A stretch of 5,718 nucleotides of DNA from Elusimicrobiota bacterium (GTDB lineage Bacteria; Elusimicrobiota; Elusimicrobia; UBA1565; JACRDR01): positions 1-5,718 of the forward strand of contig JACQPI010000222.1 of assembly GCA_016207585.1 (NCBI GenBank), given 5' to 3'. The notes beneath the pieces were generated by a model, which worked only from the letters and a program-made list of their open reading frames with translations, did no database searches and was not told the DNA's origin. Both the position numbers and the translations under genes were made by a program. Shown here piece by piece: positions 1 to 5,399 of this stretch; position 1 is the stretch's first letter, and each line of letters opens with the position of its first letter.

Positions 1-28
1 GATACAGGTTCGATTCCTGTCGGGGACA
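1..28 (+). tRNA. tRNA, 3' part only (isotype not determinable; Glu is a guess)
   Basis: The window opens inside a tRNA. A T-arm is visible: stem ACAGG (4-8), loop TTCGATT (9-15), stem CCTGT (16-20), all five pairs complementary. It is followed by a 7-nt acceptor strand CGGGGAC (21-27) and discriminator A (28). The next bases are CGG, so CCA is not encoded and must be added by a nucleotidyltransferase. The 5' acceptor strand, outside the window, should read GTCCCCG, which is common for tRNA-Glu, but the anticodon is not in view. The methyltransferase gene starts only 21 nt further on, with no hairpin plus T-run between, so the two may be cotranscribed. Confidence 0.85.
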
Positions 29-49
29 CGGCTCGCATCCGCGACTTTG

Positions 50-1033
50 ATGACTAAAACGGAAGACATACTCTGTCCCCTGTGCCGCAGCCAGACCGCG
101 AAATCGTTCGTCCGCGTCTGGCGGGAGTACCGTCTCTACGACTGCCCCGACTGCGGCGGCGGCTTCTGCGATCCGTTCAGGAACCCCGGAGAATCCTACT
201 ACGCGCATTTCGAGGATCTCTATCCCAACCGCGCGCAGACGACGACCGACCCGATGTCCCTCGAGTACGACGAGTGTTTGCGCTTCCTCCGCCGCGACAA
301 GCCGCGCGGGAAGCGCCTTCTCGATGTCGGCTGCGGCGGGGGGGGATTCCTCAATCGCGCGCGGGGAGAGGGCTTCGAGGTCTCCGGCTTGGACTTCAAC
401 AAGACCCGGCTGGAGGCGATCCGCGCGCAACTCGGCATAGAAACGGTTTACTACGGCTCCCTGACGGACTTCGCGCGAAGCCATCCCTCGCGGCGTTTCG
501 ACGTGATCACGCTATTCCAGGTCCTGGAACATCTCGACGATCCCGGCCTATGGCTGGACGCCGCGCATTTCCTCCTCGAGCCCGAGGGCGTCTTGTTCAT
601 CGGCGTGCCCAATCGAGAACGCACCTTCGACCCGTTCCGAGGCCCCGGCATGGAGGAGATCGATAACCCGCCCCACCACCTGACGCGCTGGTCGGCGCGG
701 TCCCTGAAGGGGATCCTCGAGCGGCATTCCTTCCATGTGGTAGAGGTCAAGAGCCTGGAGGTGCCTTTGCCTCTTCTAGCGCTCATGCTTCGCAACGCCT
801 TGCGCCTGGGCATCGCGACGAAAGCCTTGAAGGTGGATCAACTCCAGCATATCAAGGAAGAAGCTGGACTCTCCGCCCGCTCGCGGCAAACCGTCATCAG
901 AGGACTGGTGACCCTCAAGGAGAGAACTCTCAATTCGCTGGCGTGGGCGATCTACCCAGTTTTTCGGCTAGCCGGCACGGCGTTCGGCTGGCAGGGAGTC
1001 GTGCTCGTGTGCGCCGCTCGCCGTAAAATCTAA
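50..1033 (+). CDS. Zinc-ribbon class I SAM-dependent methyltransferase
   Basis: A 327-residue cytoplasmic methyltransferase of the Methyltransf_23-like type, often found in O-antigen, capsule or other glycan clusters; substrate unknown. Residues 9-35 hold a four-cysteine zinc ribbon (C9-x2-C12, C32-x2-C35). The Rossmann core follows: motif I LLDVGCGGGG around 90-99 binds SAM, an acidic residue ends strand 2 (GLDF, D115), and FDVITLFQVLEHLDDP at 150-165 is the motif II/III region with the EH pair typical of this family. PPHHLTRW at 207-214 is a further motif often seen in this group. The C-terminal ~100 residues are basic and helical. I chose ATG 50; a TTG lies directly before it at 47, and the next in-frame ATG would remove the zinc ribbon. 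No Shine-Dalgarno is visible. A run of eight G (338-345) encodes part of the SAM loop. The stop overlaps that of the convergent gene. Confidence 0.92.
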   Translation: MTKTEDILCPLCRSQTAKSFVRVWREYRLYDCPDCGGGFCDPFRNPGESYYAHFEDLYPNRAQTTTDPMSLEYDECLRFLRRDKPRGKRLLDVGCGGGGFLNRARGEGFEVSGLDFNKTRLEAIRAQLGIETVYYGSLTDFARSHPSRRFDVITLFQVLEHLDDPGLWLDAAHFLLEPEGVLFIGVPNRERTFDPFRGPGMEEIDNPPHHLTRWSARSLKGILERHSFHVVEVKSLEVPLPLLALMLRNALRLGIATKALKVDQLQHIKEEAGLSARSRQTVIRGLVTLKERTLNSLAWAIYPVFRLAGTAFGWQGVVLVCAARRKI

Positions 1034-1725
1034 CGGACCGGCTCGGAACCGGGCAAGGCCGGAGGTCCCTGCGCCAGAAGCGCCCGGCGCTCTTGATCGA
1101 AGAGGGCCGAGGGATCCGGGCGGCCATAGAGCCACACATTGACGCCTCCCATCGGCGTTGGAGAGGCATGGACCTCCAAGACCGCCTTTTCCAGTCCACC
1201 CAGTTTCAGGCGGACCAGTTGCTCTCCCGCCCCCGCCGAGGACACGATCCGCAGCTCTTTCCCGCGCGCGTTCTGCAGGATCATCCAGGGCCGGATCAGG
1301 GCGACGACCGCGTCGTCCACGAGAGAAGGATTTTCCACGTGCAATAACGAGGGCGCCCGGGCGCAAGTCGACAAAGAACGGCACGCGTCGAAAGCCGCAG
1401 CCCGCATGCCGGGCAGCCGCTCCAGCAGCATTCGCCGCTCGATCGGCTCGGCTTGCTCGATGCGCTCCTTGAGGGACTGCACGTTTGCGGGGCCCGGCGC
1501 GTCCCGCAAGTCCTGGGGGATGTCGTGGCCGGCGGCCGTGGCATCGCGGACCACCGAGGCGAGTTTCCGGCGGACCTTCGAGTGGCTCTTGAGCCAGCTT
1601 CTCAATTGGAGCTCGTCCGAACGGCCTCCGGACGGCGGGGAGTAGCGCAAATCCTGGGAGGACTGCGCCCAAAGGCTCTGAGCAGCGACGAGGCAAGCGA
1701 AAGCCGCCAACAGGGGTCTTTTCAT
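1030..1725 (-). CDS. Small exported protein of unknown function
   Basis: 231 residues; I do not recognise the family. A clear Sec signal peptide is present: KR at 2-3, hydrophobic core about 5-18, likely cleavage after SLWA (A20/Q21). There is no lipobox, so it is probably soluble in the periplasm or secreted. The mature part starts with a polar segment, then charged helical sequence (about 37-112), then two cysteines (C115, C121) that could form a disulfide outside the cytoplasm, then a C-terminal half with alternating hydrophobic pattern suggesting beta strands. The start is well supported: GGGAGGAG (1735-1742 on the + strand) lies 9 nt upstream of the ATG, the strongest ribosome site in the window. 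It is last in a likely three-gene operon, 51 nt after the HEAT-repeat gene. A TATAAT hexamer in that gap may give it extra transcription. Its TAG stop overlaps the TAA of the convergent methyltransferase. Confidence 0.8.
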   Translation of the reverse strand: MKRPLLAAFACLVAAQSLWAQSSQDLRYSPPSGGRSDELQLRSWLKSHSKVRRKLASVVRDATAAGHDIPQDLRDAPGPANVQSLKERIEQAEPIERRMLLERLPGMRAAAFDACRSLSTCARAPSLLHVENPSLVDDAVVALIRPWMILQNARGKELRIVSSAGAGEQLVRLKLGGLEKAVLEVHASPTPMGGVNVWLYGRPDPSALFDQERRALLAQGPPALPGSEPVR

Positions 1726-1734
1726 ATTATATTT

Positions 1735-1742
1735 CTCCTCCC
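1735..1742 (-). promoter_or_regulatory. Strong Shine-Dalgarno of the small exported-protein gene
   Basis: Read on the minus strand this is GGGAGGAG, ending 9 nt before the ATG at 1725. It stands out because the other fully visible genes have weak, badly spaced or no ribosome sites. It settles the start codon and suggests the last gene of the operon is translated independently and efficiently. Confidence 0.75.
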
Positions 1743-1746
1743 TGCT

Positions 1747-1752
1747 ATTATA
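1747..1752 (-). promoter_or_regulatory. Possible internal -10 box (TATAAT)
   Basis: A perfect TATAAT on the minus strand lies 21 nt upstream of the ATG at 1725, in the 51-nt gap of the operon. The best -35-like hexamer, TTGATA at about 1775-1780, is 22 nt away, too far for a normal promoter; at 17 nt spacing the sequence is ACCGGT, a poor match. The hexamer is also part of an A/T-rich leader around the ribosome site, so it may be chance. Confidence 0.3.
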
Positions 1753-1768
1753 ACCCTCGAGAGCAACA

Positions 1769-1790
1769 AACCGGTATCAAGGCGCCGGTT
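1769..1790 (-). other. Hairpin over the stop codon of the HEAT-repeat gene (possible weak terminator or attenuator)
   Basis: On the minus strand AACCGG (1790-1785), a 10-nt loop and CCGGTT (1774-1769) form a perfect 6-bp stem. The loop contains the TGA stop of the upstream gene (1777-1779). The sequence after it, TGTTGCTC, is only mildly T-rich, so a strong intrinsic terminator is unlikely. It might partly uncouple the last gene or stabilise the upstream mRNA end. Confidence 0.3.
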
Positions 1791-2862
1791 CATCCGAGCG
1801 CAACCGGGCCCGTTCCTTTTGAACCCACTCGTCCCACGCCTCGAACCGGTCCCGCGGGAAATCTTGCTTGGAGAGAACGCCCAAAACCGCGTAAGCCATA
1901 TCCCGAGTCGCGGGTTGGCCGGATCGCAGGAGTCTGAGCAGGGGGGAGGCCGCGTGCAGGAGCATATAGCGCCTGTGCTCCTTTCGATCCGCGAGGGCCA
2001 GCATGACGGCCAGGGCCTTGCTTCGGTCCTCGACGGTCGGGTAGTGGAGGGCCGCCCCGAGATGCTCGACCGGCAGATAGACGTCCGGGTGATGGATCGC
2101 GATGTCCGAGTAGATCTGCATCGCGGCGGCCCGCACCTCGATATCGGGGTCGAGCAAAGCGCCCTGGAGCCGGCGCGACAGCTCGTTGCCGTCGCCGATG
2201 TAGGCAAGCGCATACGCGGCGTTGGCGCGGCGGGAAGGCGTCTTGTCCTCCGCCAGGATCCGCTCCAAGGCCTGGCGATTCGAGGGCACCATCCGGATCA
2301 AATGATCCTGGAGCTCCCGCAGCTCCTGGTTCTGATCTCCCCAGACGCAGTGGAACGCCGGGCAATCGGCGCGATCCGAGCTGATTTCGCCGCGGCGCAC
2401 CAGCGCCCAGCCGGTCTCCAAGTAGCGGGACCACGTCTCCAAAAGCCGCGACGGGTCGGGATAGGACTTGCGGGGCGCCTGGCGAAACGGCATGCGCGTT
2501 TTGGCGTCGCGCGGCTCCAGCACGTCGATGGTCACATGGACGTTATTGTCGCCCTGCTTGAAATACTCCATCCAGGTCAGGCGCACCCATTCGAAACCCC
2601 AGGCCTTGCGGATCGCGACCTCGATGCGCCGCTTGAGCGCCTCGGCCTCCTTCTCGGCGGCCTTGCCCGACGGCTGGGTGCGCTTCTTGAAGTAGAGGCG
2701 GATTGGGTCGCCGAATTTGCTTTCCAGGTCCGCCGCGCCGACTCGGTCCGTGCCGTAGAGGTCGGTCCCCATGAACCGGTACGCCGCATGGGCCGGGAAA
2801 GGGAGGCTCAACGCCGAAACAACGAGCATCACCGCGATCGCGACCGGTCGTCGGAACACCAT
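1777..2862 (-). CDS. Exported HEAT-repeat-like protein with an unrecognised N-terminal domain
   Basis: 361 residues. A Sec signal peptide is clear: RR at 4-5, hydrophobic core 7-20, likely cleavage after PAHA (A26/A27). Residues 28-165 form a domain I do not recognise, with a charged helix at about 67-86 and strand-like NNVHVTIDVLEP at 106-117. C167 and C172 (CPAFHC) could form a disulfide after export. From about 195 to 330 the pattern is helical-repeat like, for example RRANAAYALAYIGDG at 211-225 and DPDIEVRAAAMQIYSDIA at 238-255, typical of HEAT or armadillo units, which usually bind proteins. A scaffold or binding role in the periplasm is inferred. AAGGA lies only 4 nt before the ATG; codon 2 is GTG, which would have a better 7-nt spacing, so either may be used. 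It starts 24 nt after the phosphoesterase stop and is probably cotranscribed with it. Confidence 0.85.
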   Translation of the reverse strand: MVFRRPVAIAVMLVVSALSLPFPAHAAYRFMGTDLYGTDRVGAADLESKFGDPIRLYFKKRTQPSGKAAEKEAEALKRRIEVAIRKAWGFEWVRLTWMEYFKQGDNNVHVTIDVLEPRDAKTRMPFRQAPRKSYPDPSRLLETWSRYLETGWALVRRGEISSDRADCPAFHCVWGDQNQELRELQDHLIRMVPSNRQALERILAEDKTPSRRANAAYALAYIGDGNELSRRLQGALLDPDIEVRAAAMQIYSDIAIHHPDVYLPVEHLGAALHYPTVEDRSKALAVMLALADRKEHRRYMLLHAASPLLRLLRSGQPATRDMAYAVLGVLSKQDFPRDRFEAWDEWVQKERARLRSDEPAP

Positions 2863-2886
2863 GGTGTCCTTGTAGTAAATTCCGGG

Positions 2887-3852
2887 CTAAAAAGAAAGAA
2901 GGACTTGCCCGGCGGGAATCCCGAATCGGCCGCCGTCGAGGCCGCAGACGGTCTCGGTCACGCCACCGGAAGAAACCGTGACGAGGATATAATGGTAGAA
3001 CCGGTCCCGGACCTTGGAAGGGAAAAGCGGGGAGCCGCCCCCGCCCGACAGGACGTAGCGCACCCCCTTGTAGTCCTGCACGCCGAACCCGTGGATATGC
3101 CCCAGATAGACCCGATCGACGCGTCGGCGGGAGAGGATCTCCATGAACTCGGCCGCCCCGCGCTGAAACCCGCCGACCCCAGGCTTGACGCCCGGGAAAT
3201 CGGTCCACGCCCTGAGCGGGGCCGGAGGGATGTGCGTGAAGACCACCTTGCGCAGGGACGTCCGGAGGACCCGGTCAAGCCATCGGAGCTGGCTCGGCCT
3301 CAGGTGTTTGGCGCTCGTGTCGATCGCGACGAATCGCGCGCCACCGCGATCGAAAAAATAGTTGGTCGAGCCGAAGCAGGAGCGGTACAATCTCGAATTG
3401 GATCGCAGGTGCGGATCGAGGCGGTCGTGGTTGCCGATGACCGTCAGGTAAGGCCGTCCCGGGCCGGCCTTCCGGAGCTCGCGAAAAAACCGCAGGTAAT
3501 TCCTCGCGATCCCCCGGCTGACCATGTCCCCCAGCTGCATCGTGAAATCGACGGGATGGTCTTGGAGGGCCCGTATCTGGCGCGAGAAGACGCCCGGGCG
3601 GTTGAACAATTTCCGCCATATCCAGAAGCGGCCGGGCTCGACGTCTCCAAGCACCGCGAACTGGTACGGCTCGTCCGCGCGGCGCGGCGCCGCCGCGAGT
3701 TGCGTCAACTGCAGCGACGTCTTGAGCGGCGCCGACAAGCGAGACAGCTCCTCCCGCTTCGCCAGCATGTGATAGTAGAACGACCGGAAAGGCTCCAGCC
3801 GCTTCCAAATATCCAAACCGAGGCTCAAGTCCGGCGATGACGCGAGTTCCAT
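2887..3852 (-). CDS. Calcineurin-like metallophosphoesterase
   Basis: 321 residues from ATG 3852. The two-metal phosphoesterase motifs appear in order: GDVE (D70, E72), GDM (D109), GNHD (N141, H142, D143), TH (H207) and GHIH (H252, H254). These are the metal and phosphate ligands of the calcineurin/purple acid phosphatase superfamily. The first block is normally D-x-H; here it is D-x-E, so one metal ligand is altered. No signal peptide or membrane segment is visible, so it is probably cytoplasmic; the substrate is unknown. Residues 1-60 are a helical, basic leader before the catalytic domain. The frame stays open upstream to ATG 3918 and TTG 3942, but these lie at or before the -35 box of a strong promoter (3883-3911), so 3852 is preferred. 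GGAG sits just one base before this ATG, too close for a normal ribosome site. First gene of the minus-strand operon. Confidence 0.88.
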   Translation of the reverse strand: MELASSPDLSLGLDIWKRLEPFRSFYYHMLAKREELSRLSAPLKTSLQLTQLAAAPRRADEPYQFAVLGDVEPGRFWIWRKLFNRPGVFSRQIRALQDHPVDFTMQLGDMVSRGIARNYLRFFRELRKAGPGRPYLTVIGNHDRLDPHLRSNSRLYRSCFGSTNYFFDRGGARFVAIDTSAKHLRPSQLRWLDRVLRTSLRKVVFTHIPPAPLRAWTDFPGVKPGVGGFQRGAAEFMEILSRRRVDRVYLGHIHGFGVQDYKGVRYVLSGGGGSPLFPSKVRDRFYHYILVTVSSGGVTETVCGLDGGRFGIPAGQVLLSF

Positions 3853-3859
3853 GCTCCAG

Positions 3860-3875
3860 GCGCCCCGAAGGGCGC
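3860..3875 (-). promoter_or_regulatory. GC hairpin with TTCG tetraloop in the phosphoesterase leader
   Basis: On the minus strand GCGCCC-TTCG-GGGCGC makes a perfect 6-bp G/C stem closed on an exceptionally stable UUCG loop. It lies 7 nt upstream of the ATG at 3852. The predicted transcription start, 7-9 nt after the -10 box, falls at about 3874-3876, so the mRNA would begin with this hairpin. There is no T-run, so it is not a terminator. A 5'-end mRNA stabiliser or a limit on ribosome access is inferred. Confidence 0.5.
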
Positions 3876-3882
3876 TCCTTGG

Positions 3883-3911
3883 AGTGTAGCGCCCCCTCCC
3901 GTTTTTGTCAA
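3883..3911 (-). promoter_or_regulatory. Sigma70-type promoter of the minus-strand operon
   Basis: On the minus strand there is TTGACA (3911-3906), exactly 17 nt of spacer, then TACACT (3888-3883). The -35 matches the consensus fully and the -10 matches TATAAT at four of six positions with the key TAnnnT pattern. The predicted start is about 3874-3876, giving a leader of about 22-24 nt before ATG 3852. This supports the shorter start of the phosphoesterase. Confidence 0.7.
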
Positions 3912-3935
3912 TAACCATTTCCGATTTTGTATAAC
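3905..3935 (+). promoter_or_regulatory. Candidate flippase promoter giving a leaderless transcript
   Basis: TATAAC (3930-3935) is a good -10 box. A transcript starting 7 nt downstream would begin exactly at the A of ATG 3942. TTGTCA (3905-3910) is a plausible -35, though the 19-nt spacer is longer than ideal. The -35 shares five bases with the -35 of the divergent operon promoter, so polymerase binding to the two should be mutually exclusive. Confidence 0.45.
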
Positions 3936-3941
3936 GGGGCA

Positions 3942-5399
3942 ATGAGAGCTGAACTCCGGCTCCTCGGGCGCGAAAGCCTCGTTTACGGCCTTTCGACCGT
4001 GGTCGGCCGGTTTCTCAATTTTCTCCTCCTCCCGTTCTACACGCACTGGCTGACGACGGGCGAGTACGGGATCGTCGCCACGGTTTTCGCCTATTTGGCT
4101 TTTTTCAATATCTTCTACCAGTACGGAATGGACCAGGCCTATCTGCGCTTCGCGGCGGCATCGAGCCCCGACGAGCGCGCGCGGGGCTTCTCGACCGCGC
4201 AGGGCGCCCTCGCGCTGACTTCGCTTGCCTTTTCGGGCCTTCTTTTCATATTCGCCCCGCAGGCCGCGGCCTCCTGCGGGCTCCCGTCGAGCCTCGGGGA
4301 CGTGCCGAGGCTCTGCGCGGGCATACTCGCCTGCGACGCCCTGGCCGTCATCCCCTTCATGGAGCTAAGACGCGCGCACCGCAGCGGGCGCTACGTCGCG
4401 ATCCGCACGGCGGGCATCGCGCTCAACGTGGCGCTCAACGTCTTTTTTTTGTGGCATCGCCGGATGGGAGTGCCGGGGGTTTTCCTGGCGTCGCTTTTGT
4501 CCTCCGCGGCGACCCTGTTTCTGTTGGCCCCGATCTTGCTGCAACTGTGGAGGCCCCTCTTCCGGAAAGACATTTTTCTCCAGTTCCTCCGATTTTCCGC
4601 GCCGCTGGTCCCGTCGGGCCTCGCCTCCATGGCGGTGCAGGTGATCGACCGGCCGATCCTCAAGGCGCTCACCGACGACGCGACGGTCGGGATCTACCAG
4701 GCGAACTACCGTCTGGGCATATTCATGATGCTGGTCGTCAACATGTTCGACGCGGCCTGGCGCCCCTTCTTCATGGAGCGCGCCGGCCGCCCGGAATCCC
4801 GGAAGCTATTCGGGCGCGTCCTCACCTATTTCATGCTGGGGGGCTCCTGGATCGTCCTGGGGCTGTCGCTTTTCATCGGCGATCTGGCTCGCGTCCGCGT
4901 CCTGGGCGGCTCCATCATCCACCCGGATTTCTGGCCCGGCCTCTCGATCGTCCCGGTCGTGCTCTTGGCCTATTTATTCAACGGCGCCTACGTCAATTTC
5001 ATGGTCCAAGCCACCTGGACGAAGCGCACCGACCTCTTGATTTTCGCGACGACCCTCGGCGCGGTCGTCAATATCGCCGCGAACATCCTCCTCATCCCCG
5101 CCTGCGGAATGATGGGAGCCGCCCTGGCAACCCTTTTCGCCTACGCCGCGATGGCCTTTTGCCTCTTCTGGACCGGGCAGAAACTCTACACGATCCCGTA
5201 CGAATATGCGCGGCTGGCCCGCCTGGCGCTTGTCTTCACGACGATCGGGACGGGAACATGGGCGCTGCGCCGCCTGGAGCTGGGCCCGGCCCCCTGGATC
5301 GGGGTCAAGGCCGCGGCGCTCGCCGCTTATCCGGCGATCCTGTGGCTCAGCGGTTTTTTCAACGAGGAAGAGCGGCGGGCTCTAAAATCCCTCTTGTAA
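3942..5399 (+). CDS. Polysaccharide flippase (Wzx-like, MOP superfamily)
   Basis: 485 residues, normal for oligosaccharide flippases, with about 12-14 hydrophobic segments spread along the whole protein and short basic loops between them. These inner-membrane proteins move lipid-linked oligosaccharide from the cytoplasmic to the outer face during O-antigen, capsule or exopolysaccharide synthesis. Family-like features are the N-terminal RESLVYGLSTVVGRFLNF with LLPFYTHWLTTGEYG (about residues 10-43), and the central FSAPLVPSGLASM...DRPIL followed by VGIYQANYRLG (about 217-258), typical of Polysacc_synt members. The C-terminus is short and charged. ATG 3942 is chosen over a TTG at 3927 because the -10 box lies between them; no Shine-Dalgarno is present, which fits a leaderless mRNA. 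A run of eight T lies at 4443-4450. Gene symbol is left blank because the pathway is not identified. Confidence 0.93.
   Translation: MRAELRLLGRESLVYGLSTVVGRFLNFLLLPFYTHWLTTGEYGIVATVFAYLAFFNIFYQYGMDQAYLRFAAASSPDERARGFSTAQGALALTSLAFSGLLFIFAPQAAASCGLPSSLGDVPRLCAGILACDALAVIPFMELRRAHRSGRYVAIRTAGIALNVALNVFFLWHRRMGVPGVFLASLLSSAATLFLLAPILLQLWRPLFRKDIFLQFLRFSAPLVPSGLASMAVQVIDRPILKALTDDATVGIYQANYRLGIFMMLVVNMFDAAWRPFFMERAGRPESRKLFGRVLTYFMLGGSWIVLGLSLFIGDLARVRVLGGSIIHPDFWPGLSIVPVVLLAYLFNGAYVNFMVQATWTKRTDLLIFATTLGAVVNIAANILLIPACGMMGAALATLFAYAAMAFCLFWTGQKLYTIPYEYARLARLALVFTTIGTGTWALRRLELGPAPWIGVKAAALAAYPAILWLSGFFNEEERRALKSLL

Noticed and set aside
1..28. tRNA 3' end as an attachment site with a second copy in the window
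   Set aside because: I found no second copy of the T-arm/acceptor sequence and no integrase in this window.
82..666. A 194-codon + strand frame inside the methyltransferase
   Set aside because: An arginine-rich out-of-frame shadow of a gene with clear zinc-ribbon and SAM motifs.
968..1696. A 242-codon minus-strand frame overlapping the small exported protein
   Set aside because: It is an out-of-frame shadow. The competing frame has a signal peptide and a strong ribosome site, whereas this one is dominated by R, G, A and P.
1453..3840. A 795-codon open frame on the + strand, antisense to the three minus-strand genes
   Set aside because: It reads across two intergenic gaps and parts of three well-supported opposite-strand genes. 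Its product is rich in R, E, H and D without recognisable domains, as expected when a high-GC gene is read backwards. Long antisense frames arise because stop codons are rare in this base composition.
3853..3942. N-terminal extension of the phosphoesterase from TTG 3942 or ATG 3918
   Set aside because: These starts lie upstream of or at the -35 box of the best promoter, have no ribosome site, and the 30 added residues carry no recognisable motif. They remain possible if an earlier promoter exists.
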